Under the pieces are notes generated by a model that was not told the origin of the DNA, ran no database searches, and worked only from the letters and a program-made list of their open reading frames with translations. Below, piece after piece: positions 17,913 through 29,346 of a stretch of DNA of 34,159 nucleotides. Made by a program: the position numbers and the translations under genes. Every line of letters starts with the position of its first letter. Within the stretch, counting starts at the first letter, position 1. The DNA comes from Intrasporangiaceae bacterium (GTDB lineage Bacteria; Actinomycetota; Actinomycetes; Actinomycetales; Dermatophilaceae). The stretch lies in contig DUPF01000074.1 of NCBI GenBank assembly GCA_012838445.1, positions 1 through 34,159 of the forward strand, in the 5' to 3' direction.

Positions 17913-18503
17913 GTGCTCAATCTCGTTGCTGCTCTACCGTCAGCCGCCATGGCGGCCGGCGCGGACAAGCCGCCGCTGATCCCGCATATCCCGGAGCTGA
18001 TCTTCGGCTTCGTGATGCTCGCCATCGTCTATTTCGTCGTCGCCAAGAAGGTCGTGCCGAACATCGAGCGCGCCTACGAGGAGCGTCGTGCGGCGATCGA
18101 GGGCGGCATGAAGCAGGCGGAGGAGGCCCAGGCCGCGGCCGAGGCGGCGCTGCAGAGCTATGAGGCTCAGCTCGCCGAGGCTCGCTCCGAGGCCAACGCC
18201 ATCCGCGAGCAGGCCCGTGAGGACGGCGCCTCGATCATCGCCGAGATGCGCAACCAGGCCAATGCCGAGGCGGCGCGGATCACCGAGTCCGCCAAGCGGC
18301 AGATCGAGGCCGAGCGCTCCCAGGCGGTCCTCTCGCTGCGGCAGGAGGTCGGCGCGATGTCGACCGCCCTGGCGAGCAAGATCGTCGGCGAATCGCTCGA
18401 GGACGAGGTCCGCCAGAAGGGCATCGTCGACCGGTTCCTCGCCGAGCTCGAGGCCGGCGACATCCGGCCCGAGAAGGTCGACGCCGCAAGGATTGACGAA
18501 TAA
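17913..18503 (+). CDS. atpF: F0F1 ATP synthase subunit b
   Basis: N-terminal TM then coiled-coil EERRAAIEGGMKQAEEAQAAAEAALQSYEAQLAEARSEANAIREQA; position. Confidence 0.95.
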   Translation: MLNLVAALPSAAMAAGADKPPLIPHIPELIFGFVMLAIVYFVVAKKVVPNIERAYEERRAAIEGGMKQAEEAQAAAEAALQSYEAQLAEARSEANAIREQAREDGASIIAEMRNQANAEAARITESAKRQIEAERSQAVLSLRQEVGAMSTALASKIVGESLEDEVRQKGIVDRFLAELEAGDIRPEKVDAARIDE

Positions 18504-19318
18504 TGCGCGGATCGAGCAGGGCAGCCGCCGCTGCGGTCGAGGAGGTCTTCGCCGGCCTGCTCGCCGGCGGAGTCGATCGGGCCGGGCTGGGTGAGGACCT
18601 GTTCGCCGCGTCCGCCGTCATCGACGCCAACCCGTCGCTGCGGCGCGCCCTGGCCGACCCGTCCCGGGAGTCCGCGGACAAGAAGGCCCTCGCCGAGCGC
18701 CTCTTCGGCGGCAAGGTCAGCGCCGAGGCCGCCTCGCTGCTCGGCGCCGTCGCCGGTGGCCGGTGGGCCCAGGAGGGCGACCTCGCCGACACGATCGAGT
18801 CGCTCGCGGTGCAGTCCTTCCTGGCCAAGGCCGAGGGTGAGGGCCGCATCGACGCCGTCGAGGACGAGTTGTTCCGCTTCGAGCGGATCGTCGCCGGGGA
18901 CAGCGAGCTGCGCGACACCCTGTCGATGCGCAACACCGACGCCAAGGGCAAGTCCAACCTCGTCGCGATCCTGCTCGCCGGCAAGGCCCAGCCGGAGACG
19001 GTGCGCCTGGCCCAGCAGGCGGTGACCACACCCCGTGGTCGGCGCCTGGACCGGATCATGGAGCACTTCCTGGCACTGGCGGCCACCCGTCGTGAGGAGC
19101 TCACCGCGCTCGTGACGGTCGTGGCCCCGCTCACCGAGCAGCAGCAGGCCCGGCTGCGCACCGCCCTGGAACGGATCTACGGCAAGACCGTCAAACTCCA
19201 GAGCATCATCGACGCCGGCGTCGTCGGCGGCATCCGGGTCCAGGTCGGCGACGAGGTCGTCGACGGGACCGTCATCCGCCGCCTCGATGAGGCCCGCCGC
19301 CACATCACCGGCAAGTAG
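18503..19318 (+). CDS. atpH: F0F1 ATP synthase subunit delta
   Basis: C-terminal [65 protein letters not shown]; position. Confidence 0.94.
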   Translation: MRGSSRAAAAAVEEVFAGLLAGGVDRAGLGEDLFAASAVIDANPSLRRALADPSRESADKKALAERLFGGKVSAEAASLLGAVAGGRWAQEGDLADTIESLAVQSFLAKAEGEGRIDAVEDELFRFERIVAGDSELRDTLSMRNTDAKGKSNLVAILLAGKAQPETVRLAQQAVTTPRGRRLDRIMEHFLALAATRREELTALVTVVAPLTEQQQARLRTALERIYGKTVKLQSIIDAGVVGGIRVQVGDEVVDGTVIRRLDEARRHITGK

Positions 19319-19412
19319 CCCCGCCCGCACCCGACCACTACGTAGACCGCACCCGAACCTAAGACCCGCTTCGGTCCACCAGCAGGACCGGCAACCGAGG
19401 AGAAGAACAGAC

Positions 19413-21056
19413 ATGACGGAGCTTTCGATCCGTCCGGAGGAGATCCGGGACGCACTGGACAGCTATGTGCAGTCCTACGACCCCGGGACGGCCTCCCGTG
19501 AAGAGGTCGGCCGCGTCAGCGACGCCGGTGACGGCATCGCCCACGTCGAGGGGCTGCCTTCGGCGATGACCAACGAGTTGCTCGAGTTCGAGGACGGCAC
19601 CCTCGGCATCGCCCTGAACCTCGATGTCCACGAGATCGGTGTCGTCATCCTCGGTGACTTCTCCAAGATCGAGGAGGGGCAGAGCGTCAAGCGCACCGGC
19701 GAGGTGCTCTCCGTGCCCGTCGGCGATGCCTTCCTCGGCCGGGTCATCGACCCGCTCGGCAACCCGATCGACGGCCTGGGCGACATCGCCTCCGACACCC
19801 GTCGCGCCCTGGAGCTCCAGGCGCCGACTGTCGTGCAGCGCAAGTCGGTCCACGAGCCGCTGCAGACCGGCCTGAAGTCGGTCGACGCTATGACCCCGAT
19901 CGGTCGTGGCCAGCGCCAGCTCATCATCGGCGACCGGCAGACCGGCAAGACCACCGTCGCGGTCGACACGATCATCAACCAGAAGGAGTTCTGGGACACC
20001 GGCGACCCGAGCAAGCAGGTCCGCTGCATCTACGTCGCGATCGGCCAGAAGGGCTCGACGATCGCCTCGGTGCGCGGCACGCTCGAGGAGGCCGGCGCGA
20101 TGGAGTACACCACCATCGTCGCGGCCCCGGCGTCCGACTCCGCGGGCTTCAAGTACCTCGCCCCCTACACCGGCTCGGCCATCGGCCAGCACTGGATGTA
20201 CCAGGGCAAGCACGTCCTCATCGTCTTCGACGACCTGTCCAAGCAGGCCGAGGCCTACCGCGCCGTCTCGCTGCTGCTGCGTCGCCCGCCGGGTCGTGAG
20301 GCCTACCCCGGTGACGTCTTCTACCTGCACAGCCGGCTCCTGGAGCGCTGCGCCAAGCTCTCCGACGACCTCGGCGCTGGCTCGATGACCGGTCTGCCGA
20401 TCATCGAGACCAAGGCCGGTGACGTCTCCGCCTACATCCCGACGAACGTCATCTCTATCACCGACGGACAGATCTACCTCCAGGCGGACCTGTTCAACGC
20501 CAACGTCCGTCCCGCGATCGACGTCGGTGTCTCGGTCTCCCGAGTCGGTGGTGCCGCCCAGATCAAGGCGATGAAGTCGGTCTCCGGTCGACTCAAGCTC
20601 GACCTGGCCCAGTACCGCGCGCTCGAGGCGTTCGCGATGTTCGCCTCCGACCTCGACCCGGCCTCGCGCGCCCAGCTGGCCCGTGGCGCCCGGCTCGTCG
20701 AGCTGCTCAAGCAGCCGCAGTCGGCGCCGTTCCCGGTCGAGGAGCAGGTCGTCTCGATCTGGATGGGCACGACCGGTCAGCTCGACTCGGTCGCCGTCGA
20801 GGACATCCGCCGCTTCGAGGCCGAGTACCTCGACCACCTGCGTCGCAACAAGGCCGACCTGCTCGCGGGCATCCGCGAGTCGGGCACCTTCGAGGACTCG
20901 ACCGAGGAGGCCCTGCAGGCCGACATCGACGAGTTCAAGAAGGGCTTCGAGAAGCGCGGCGCCGACGGCGTCACGGTCGGCAACGAGGCCGAGGAGGACG
21001 CCGCCGCCAAGGCGCTGGAGTCCGAGCAGGAGCAGATCGTCATCCAGAAGCGCTGA
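19413..21056 (+). CDS. atpA: F0F1 ATP synthase subunit alpha
   Basis: [37 protein letters not shown]-like motif ([23 protein letters not shown]); start at [11 protein letters not shown]. Confidence 0.97.
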   Translation: MTELSIRPEEIRDALDSYVQSYDPGTASREEVGRVSDAGDGIAHVEGLPSAMTNELLEFEDGTLGIALNLDVHEIGVVILGDFSKIEEGQSVKRTGEVLSVPVGDAFLGRVIDPLGNPIDGLGDIASDTRRALELQAPTVVQRKSVHEPLQTGLKSVDAMTPIGRGQRQLIIGDRQTGKTTVAVDTIINQKEFWDTGDPSKQVRCIYVAIGQKGSTIASVRGTLEEAGAMEYTTIVAAPASDSAGFKYLAPYTGSAIGQHWMYQGKHVLIVFDDLSKQAEAYRAVSLLLRRPPGREAYPGDVFYLHSRLLERCAKLSDDLGAGSMTGLPIIETKAGDVSAYIPTNVISITDGQIYLQADLFNANVRPAIDVGVSVSRVGGAAQIKAMKSVSGRLKLDLAQYRALEAFAMFASDLDPASRAQLARGARLVELLKQPQSAPFPVEEQVVSIWMGTTGQLDSVAVEDIRRFEAEYLDHLRRNKADLLAGIRESGTFEDSTEEALQADIDEFKKGFEKRGADGVTVGNEAEEDAAAKALESEQEQIVIQKR

Positions 21057-21063
21057 GGTATGC

Positions 21064-21088
21064 GGTCGGGCGCCTGACGCGCCCGACC
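21064..21088 (+). terminator. GC-rich hairpin between atpA and atpG (possible partial terminator or processing/stability element)
   Basis: GGTCGGGCGC-CTGAC-GCGCCCGACC, 10-bp perfect arms. Confidence 0.5.
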
Positions 21089-21149
21089 CGCCCAGCCCCT
21101 GGCGGACGATCGCCACACGCAACGATTCAACGAAGGAAGGCGGAAGAGA

Positions 21150-23535
<2,386 letters not shown>

Positions 23536-23536
<1 letters not shown>

Positions 23537-23805
23537 TGGCAACGCTCGAGGTGCAACTCGTCGCCGCGGACCGGATGGTCTACGAGGGCGAGGCCAAGCT
23601 CGTGCGGGCCCGCACCCTCGGTGGGGAGCTCGGCATCATGCCGGGCCACCAGCCGCTCCTCGGTGTGCTCGTCGAGGGTGAGGTCCGGATCAACAGTGAC
23701 GCCGGCGTCCAGATCGCGGTCATCGACGGTGGGTTCCTCTCGGTCGACCAGGACCGGGTGACCATTGTGGCCGAGGACGTCGACGCCTCCGGAATGAGCG
23801 TCTGA
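23536..23805 (+). CDS. atpC: F0F1 ATP synthase subunit epsilon (short, 89 aa)
   Basis: MATLEVQLVAADRMVYEGEAKLVRARTLGGELGIMPGHQPLLGVL; TGATG overlap with atpD. Confidence 0.93.
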
Positions 23806-23842
23806 CCCCGCCCATAGCCACGGACCGATGGACTGATCTGCG

Positions 23843-24316
23843 ATGAACGCCGAGGGCATCGTGGACGACCTGGAGCAAGTGCCCCGTTTCGCCGCGGAAG
23901 CGGTGGGCGGGGCACTGCTCATCGGTCTGGTCCTCGGGACCCTGATCATCGGGTACTTCCTCATCCGCCGCCGCAGTCTGTCGGCCAGCGGCCCGAGCCT
24001 GACCTGCGGCTACCGAGAGCTCGGCAAGCAGCGGTGGCGCTCGACCTTCATCCGGATGGGGGTCACGACGTTGGACTGTTATCGGGTCTTTGGCTTCGGG
24101 CTGCGTCCGTTGCAGAGTTGGCGGCGCGGGGACCTGGACATGAGCACCCCGGTGGAGGCGACCGGAATGGTCCCCGGGATCACCGACCCCATCGCGGTGC
24201 GGCTCCGGCTCCCGCACAGTGCCGAGGAGTTCGAGCTGGCGATCGAACGCAGCGCCTATCCGGCGCTGCGGTCCTGGTGCGAGTCCGGCCCCCCGCGCCC
24301 GAACTCCGTCGTCTGA
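23843..24316 (+). CDS. DUF2550-type membrane-anchored protein
   Basis: Single N-terminal TM plus conserved-looking C-terminal domain, located directly after atpC as is typical of this family in actinobacteria. Confidence 0.7.
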   Translation: MNAEGIVDDLEQVPRFAAEAVGGALLIGLVLGTLIIGYFLIRRRSLSASGPSLTCGYRELGKQRWRSTFIRMGVTTLDCYRVFGFGLRPLQSWRRGDLDMSTPVEATGMVPGITDPIAVRLRLPHSAEEFELAIERSAYPALRSWCESGPPRPNSVV

Positions 24317-24338
24317 CCCGCCAACCCCGACCGTCCCG

Positions 24339-24399
24339 GTTGACGGATGGTTTTAGCCCCGCTTTTCGCGCAGAACCGGGCCCAAAACCATCCGTCAAC
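24339..24399. repeat. 61-bp long palindrome (candidate dispersed palindromic element and/or bidirectional terminator)
   Basis: GTTGACGGATGGTTTT (24339-24354)/AAAACCATCCGTCAAC (24384-24399), 16-bp perfect arms plus inner GCCC/GGGC. Confidence 0.75.
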
Positions 24400-24452
24400 A
24401 GGTGTGGAGTATGCCGTGAGCGGCAGACCTGGGACTGTCGGCTGATCGCGGC

Positions 24453-25124
24453 TCAGGCGTCGTCGGTCGGGGAGGTCCTGCGGCGCTTCTTCTTCTCCGG
24501 TGCGGCCACCCGCCCGCCACCGGGCTGCCAGAGCACATCACCGTCGACGCCCTCGCCGAGGCGGCCGATGTTGGCCACCCGGGCCAGGATGAAGAGCAGA
24601 TCCGAGAGCCGGTTCAGGTAGGTCGCGGCGAGCGGGTTGACGCCGCCGGTGCCCTTCTCGGTCCCGGCGTCGGTGCCGTAGGCCTCGAACGCCGCCCACG
24701 CCGACCGCTCGGCGCGCCGCACGATCGTCAGCGCCAGATGCAGGTGCGCCGCCGCGGGGGTGCCCCCGGGAAGGATGAAGGAACGCAGCGGCTCAAGACG
24801 TTCGAGGTAGGTGTCGCAGTCCTGCTCGAGTTCGGTGATCCACTCCTCCTTGACCCGCAGCGGTTCATAGGCGTACTCGGTCTGCACCGGCATCGCGAGA
24901 TCGGCCCCGACGTCGAACAGGTCGTTCTGCACCCGGGTGAGCACCGCGCATACGTCCTCACTCAGGCCCCCACTGGCCAGGGCGACCCCGATGGCCGCAT
25001 TGGCCTCGTTGGTGTCGGCGTAGGCGGCGAGGCGTACATCGGTCTTCGAGACCCGGGAGAAGTCGCCCAGTCCGGTCGTGCCCTGATCGCCGGTGCGGGT
25101 GTAGATCTTGGTGAGGTTGACCAT
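24453..25124 (-). CDS. PduO-type cob(I)alamin adenosyltransferase
   Basis: MVNLTKIYTRTGDQGTTGLGDFSRVSKTDVRLAAYADTNEANAAIG ... FILPGGTPAAAHLHLALTIVRRAER; start at ATG 25124, not the ORF-track start. Confidence 0.94.
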   Translation of the reverse strand: MVNLTKIYTRTGDQGTTGLGDFSRVSKTDVRLAAYADTNEANAAIGVALASGGLSEDVCAVLTRVQNDLFDVGADLAMPVQTEYAYEPLRVKEEWITELEQDCDTYLERLEPLRSFILPGGTPAAAHLHLALTIVRRAERSAWAAFEAYGTDAGTEKGTGGVNPLAATYLNRLSDLLFILARVANIGRLGEGVDGDVLWQPGGGRVAAPEKKKRRRTSPTDDA

Positions 25125-25143
25125 GTGTCCTAGCCTCTCAGAC

Positions 25144-26196
25144 GTGAGCAAGACAGCGCGGGTCGCGTCCCTGGACGTCGTGCGTGGGTTGGCGATCGTC
25201 TGCATGCTCATCGCGCACGGGATGCCGTTCTTCTGGACCACGGGAGTGCCCGAGGGCCTGGCCTGGCTCACCGGCGCGATCAACGATGTCGCCTCGCCGC
25301 TGTTCGGGCTGGCCATGGGGGCCGCGGCCGCACTCGTCTGGTCGCGACCGGGTCTCGAGCCCGCCCGCCGGGTGCTGACCGACACCGCACGCGGGATCAT
25401 CGTCTTCGCCCTCGGCATCCTTCTCGTCGAACTCGACACCTGGGTCGCGATCGTGCTCCACGTCCTCGGGGTCCTCATGGTCATCGGCATCCCGATCGCC
25501 GCACTCGGGGGTGCCGCCATCCGCTCCGGATCACGGCGGCCGACCCTCCTGGGGCTGCTCGCCACCGTGACCGTCGCATCCTTCGTCCTGGCGCCGTGGA
25601 TCACGCGGGTGCTGGCGCCGACCGAACAGCGCCGACCCAACGGCGCCCTCGGTGGGTGGGGCGAGATCTGGGTGGCCCTCATGGCCGGGCACAGCTACCG
25701 GGCCGTCTCGCTGCTGCCGTTCTTCGCCCTCGGTGCGCTCCTGGCCGCGACCGGTTGGCTGAGCAGACCCCGGCACCTGGTGCTGCGCATCCTCCCGATC
25801 GCCGTCGTGCTGGTCATCGGTTATGTCGCGACCGGCGGATTCGGTGGGATGAACCTCTCCGGTGACCATGTCGATCAGGCCCGGGACCTCACCCTCGTGC
25901 TGATGGCGACGGTGCTCGCCGGTCTCCTCGTCGCGTGGCGCCCGGTCCGGGGCCTGGGTCGGATCGTCGCCCTGCTCGGGACGGTCGCGCTGAGTCTGTA
26001 TGCCCTCCAACTGCTCATCCTGCGTCCGCTCATGGAGGTCGGGGCCTGGCAGACCTCGGTGTTCTGGGGGTGGGTGTGCATGCTCACGCTCGTCCTCGTC
26101 CCGAGCGCGGTCCTCATCGGCTGGCGCCGGTTCCTCGGGCCGGGTCCGCTCGAACGGATGGTCGCGCTGGCGACCGGCAAGGGGCACGCCAGCTGA
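25144..26196 (+). CDS. Polytopic membrane protein, DUF418/YeiB- or heparan-alpha-glucosaminide acetyltransferase-like
   Basis: VASLDVVRGLAIVCMLIAHG N-terminal signature plus about 9-10 TM segments; GTG start. Confidence 0.65.
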   Translation: MSKTARVASLDVVRGLAIVCMLIAHGMPFFWTTGVPEGLAWLTGAINDVASPLFGLAMGAAAALVWSRPGLEPARRVLTDTARGIIVFALGILLVELDTWVAIVLHVLGVLMVIGIPIAALGGAAIRSGSRRPTLLGLLATVTVASFVLAPWITRVLAPTEQRRPNGALGGWGEIWVALMAGHSYRAVSLLPFFALGALLAATGWLSRPRHLVLRILPIAVVLVIGYVATGGFGGMNLSGDHVDQARDLTLVLMATVLAGLLVAWRPVRGLGRIVALLGTVALSLYALQLLILRPLMEVGAWQTSVFWGWVCMLTLVLVPSAVLIGWRRFLGPGPLERMVALATGKGHAS

Positions 26197-26268
26197 TCCA
26201 CCGCGCGGGCGGGCCGGTGCACACACGGGGCATGGCGTCGCGCCGTGGACGGGTGGGACACTGCGAGG

Positions 26269-26637
26269 GTGTTGCACTGTCCGGCCACGATCGTCCTCGC
26301 CGGACCCGAGGACGAGGCGGCTCGGGCCGCCCTGACCGCCGAGTTGCGCGACCGGCGGATCGCGATGGTCTACTCGGGGACCGCGGAACCGGCGCGCACC
26401 GTCGCTGCCGCCCTGGCCGCCGACCTCGATGCGGGCGCGGCCGAGTCGGCCGAGCTGACCGGTCTGGATCCCGAGGCATGCGGTCGGGCCGAACTCGCCC
26501 ACCGGCTGCAGTCCGTGGCGGACCTGCATCGCGGGGAGACCGTCCTCGTCATCGCCGACCGCAGCGAGTCGTCTGCAGCGCCGATCGAGGTCGAGATCGG
26601 TGACGACGGGGTGCGGATCGTCCACCGCACCCGGTGA
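26269..26637 (+). CDS. Degenerate histidine phosphatase-superfamily protein (predicted inactive)
   Basis: VLHCPATIVLAGPEDEAARAAL matches the phosphatase N-terminus with RHG replaced by AGP; VYSGTAEPARTVAAAL and HRGETVLVIADRS retain family-like spacing; alternative GTG start 26245. Confidence 0.5.
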   Translation: MLHCPATIVLAGPEDEAARAALTAELRDRRIAMVYSGTAEPARTVAAALAADLDAGAAESAELTGLDPEACGRAELAHRLQSVADLHRGETVLVIADRSESSAAPIEVEIGDDGVRIVHRTR

Positions 26638-26660
26638 GCGAACCCGTGCAGGTCGACGTC

Positions 26661-26700
26661 GGGATGGCGATCGTGCGCTCGAGCGCGCACTTCCCATCCC
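26661..26700. repeat. Copy 3 of the 40-bp hairpin repeat, between convergent genes
   Basis: GGGATGGCGATCGTGCGCTCGAGCGCGCACTTCCCATCCC; outer GGGATGG/CCATCCC and inner GTGCGC/GCGCAC arms; about 70-75% identical to 15845-15884. Confidence 0.65.
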
Positions 26701-26727
26701 TGGGAGCGCCGGCGGTCCGGACGTCGC

Positions 26728-27423
26728 TCAGAAGAGCCGGTGCTCGGAGTTGTCGATGCCGCGCAACTCGTCGTAGTCGAGGATGACGCACCGGATGCCG
26801 CGGTCCTCGGCCAGCGTCCGGGCCTGCGGCTTGATCTGCTGGGCGGCGAAGATCCCGGAGACCGGCGCGAGGTGCGGGTCCCGATTCATCAACTCCAGAT
26901 AGCGGCTGAGCTGCTCGACCCCGTCGATCTCCCCGCGGCGCTTGATCTCGACGGCCACCGTGAGCCCGGCACCGTCACGGGCCAGGATGTCGACCGGCCC
27001 GATCGGCGTCATGTACTCGCGCCGGACCAACGCATACCCCTCGCCGAGCGTGTGGATGTGTTCGGCGAGGAGTTTCTGCAGGTGCGCCTCCACCCCGTCC
27101 TTGACCAGCCCGGGATCGACCCCGAGGTCGTGCGAGGAGTCGTGCAGGATCTCGTGGATCCTCACCCGCAGCCGGTCCTCGGACTTGGCGTGCTGGACGT
27201 TCCAGACGATCCGGACCCCGTCGGCGAGCTCGTCCGCCTCGGGCGCCAACTCGGCCATCGCGCACGGGGGAGTCATCCAGTTCAGCGGCTTGTAGGAGCC
27301 GCCGTCGCTGTGCACGAGCACCGACCCGTCGGCCTTGACCATGAGCAGGCGGGTCGCCAGCGGCAGATGGGCGGAGAGCCGCCCGTCGTAGTCGACCGAG
27401 CAGCGGGCAATGACGAGTCGCAC
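26728..27423 (-). CDS. nucS: Mismatch-specific endonuclease NucS/EndoMS
   Basis: [87 protein letters not shown]-terminal EHRLF. Confidence 0.95.
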   Translation of the reverse strand: MRLVIARCSVDYDGRLSAHLPLATRLLMVKADGSVLVHSDGGSYKPLNWMTPPCAMAELAPEADELADGVRIVWNVQHAKSEDRLRVRIHEILHDSSHDLGVDPGLVKDGVEAHLQKLLAEHIHTLGEGYALVRREYMTPIGPVDILARDGAGLTVAVEIKRRGEIDGVEQLSRYLELMNRDPHLAPVSGIFAAQQIKPQARTLAEDRGIRCVILDYDELRGIDNSEHRLF

Positions 27424-27555
27424 AGTCAGTCACCCTAACTGCCCACCACGCGAACTCCCAGCAGGTCCGGCGCGGCCCTGAGACCGGACCGGACGTAAGG
27501 AGGGTCACGCCGCCACGGGTTCCCGGCCCGCAGGTGCCTCTGCGAGGATCGATGT

Positions 27556-29334
27556 ATGACTCGTGACTTCTCTTCTGTTGGCGTGATCGGGCTCGGCACC
27601 ATGGGGGCCGGCATCGTCGAGGTCTTTGCCCGTAACGGATTCGACGTGGTGGCCGTCGAGGTCGATGACGAAGCCCTGGAGCGTGGTCGGGGCGTCATCG
27701 CCGGCAGCACCGGGCGGGCCCTGGACCGGGGCAAGATCGACCAGGCTGCCCACGACGAGCTCCACTCCCGGGTGACCTACACGACCGACTTCGCCGATCT
27801 GGCCGATGTCGACCTCGTCGTCGAGGCGGTCCCGGAGAATCTGGACCTGAAGAAGGCGATCTTCGCCAAACTCGACGCCGCGGTCCGTCCCGAGGCGATC
27901 CTCGCGACGAACACCTCCTCCCTGCCGGTCACCGAGATCGCCGTCTCGACGACCAACCCCAAGCGGGTCGTCGGCATGCACTTCTTCAACCCGGCGCCGG
28001 TGCTGCAGTTCGTCGAGGTGATCCGCACCGTCATCACCGCCGATGATGTCTTCGAGGATGTCAAGGCTCTCGCCGAGCGGCTCGAGAAGAAGCCGGTCAT
28101 CGTCGGCGACCGGGCCGGCTTCATCGCCAACGCCCTGCTCTTCGGATACCTCAACCACGCGGTCGAGATGTACGCGAGCAAGTATGCGACGCGCGAGGAC
28201 CTCGACGCCGCCATGCGCTTCGGGTGCGGCTACCCGATGGGTCCGCTCGCGCTGCTCGACCTGATCGGGCTGGACACCGCCTACGAGATCCTCGACACGA
28301 TGTACCGGCAGGGTCGCAACCGGCTGCACGCCCCGCAGCCGATCATCAAGCAGATGGTCAGCGCCGGGCTGCTCGGCCGCAAGAGCGGACGCGGCTTCTA
28401 CACCTATGAGGAGCCGGGCAGTCCCGTCGTCGTCGCCGACGCCCAGACCCCGAACGGCGACGTCCCCGAGGGCGTCACCCTGCGCCCGATCAGCAAGGTC
28501 GGCGTGGTCGGCTCCGGGACGATGGCGACCGGCATCATCGAGGTCTTCGCCAAGGCCGGCTACGAGGTGACCTTCGTCGCCCGCGGCGAGGACAAACTCG
28601 ACGGGGTGCGTGCGGCGATCACGAAGAACAACGCCCGCGCGGTGGAGAAGGGGCGGATGACCGCCGAGGACGCCGAGGCGCTGCTGTCCCGGCTCACCGG
28701 TTCGACCACCCGGATGGCCTTGGCCGACGTCGACATCGTCGTCGAGGCGATCGCCGAGGACCTGGAGATCAAGCAGGAACTGTTCCGCGACCTGGACCGG
28801 ATCTGCAAGCCGGGCGCGATCCTGGCCACGACGACCTCGTCGCTGCCGATCATCGACTGCGCCAAGGTCACCTCGCGGCCCGAGGACGTCATCGGGATGC
28901 ACTTCTTCAACCCGGCCCAGATCATGAAGCTCGTCGAGGTCGTGCACACCGTCTCCACCGGCGCCGACGTCGTGGCCACCGTCCAGGACCTGACCCGCAA
29001 GCTCGGCAAGGTCGCCGTGACGTGCGGGGACCGCAGCGGATTCATCGTCAACGCGCTGCTCTTCCCCTACCTCAACGACGCGATCAAGATGCTCGAGGCG
29101 AACTACGCCTCCGCGGACGACATCGACACGGCGATGAAGACCGGCTGCAGCCTGCCGATGGGTCCGTTCGAGCTGCTCGACGTCGTCGGGCTTGACGTGT
29201 CCCTGGCCATCCAGCGCGAGCTGTATATCGAGTTCCGCGAGCCCGGCTTCGCCCCGGCACCGCTGCTCGAGCACCTCGTCACCGCCGGATACCTCGGCCG
29301 CAAGACTGGTCGCGGCTTCCGCACCTACGGCTGA
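27556..29334 (+). CDS. 3-hydroxyacyl/3-hydroxybutyryl-CoA dehydrogenase, tandem duplicated (592 aa)
   Basis: Two copies of GxGxMGxGI/GSGTMATGI NAD motif, GMHFFNP, GFIxNALLFxYLN, MGPxxLLDxxGLD, GYLGRKTGRGFxTY. Confidence 0.93.
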   Translation: MTRDFSSVGVIGLGTMGAGIVEVFARNGFDVVAVEVDDEALERGRGVIAGSTGRALDRGKIDQAAHDELHSRVTYTTDFADLADVDLVVEAVPENLDLKKAIFAKLDAAVRPEAILATNTSSLPVTEIAVSTTNPKRVVGMHFFNPAPVLQFVEVIRTVITADDVFEDVKALAERLEKKPVIVGDRAGFIANALLFGYLNHAVEMYASKYATREDLDAAMRFGCGYPMGPLALLDLIGLDTAYEILDTMYRQGRNRLHAPQPIIKQMVSAGLLGRKSGRGFYTYEEPGSPVVVADAQTPNGDVPEGVTLRPISKVGVVGSGTMATGIIEVFAKAGYEVTFVARGEDKLDGVRAAITKNNARAVEKGRMTAEDAEALLSRLTGSTTRMALADVDIVVEAIAEDLEIKQELFRDLDRICKPGAILATTTSSLPIIDCAKVTSRPEDVIGMHFFNPAQIMKLVEVVHTVSTGADVVATVQDLTRKLGKVAVTCGDRSGFIVNALLFPYLNDAIKMLEANYASADDIDTAMKTGCSLPMGPFELLDVVGLDVSLAIQRELYIEFREPGFAPAPLLEHLVTAGYLGRKTGRGFRTYG

Positions 29335-29346
29335 GCCGGACGCTCG

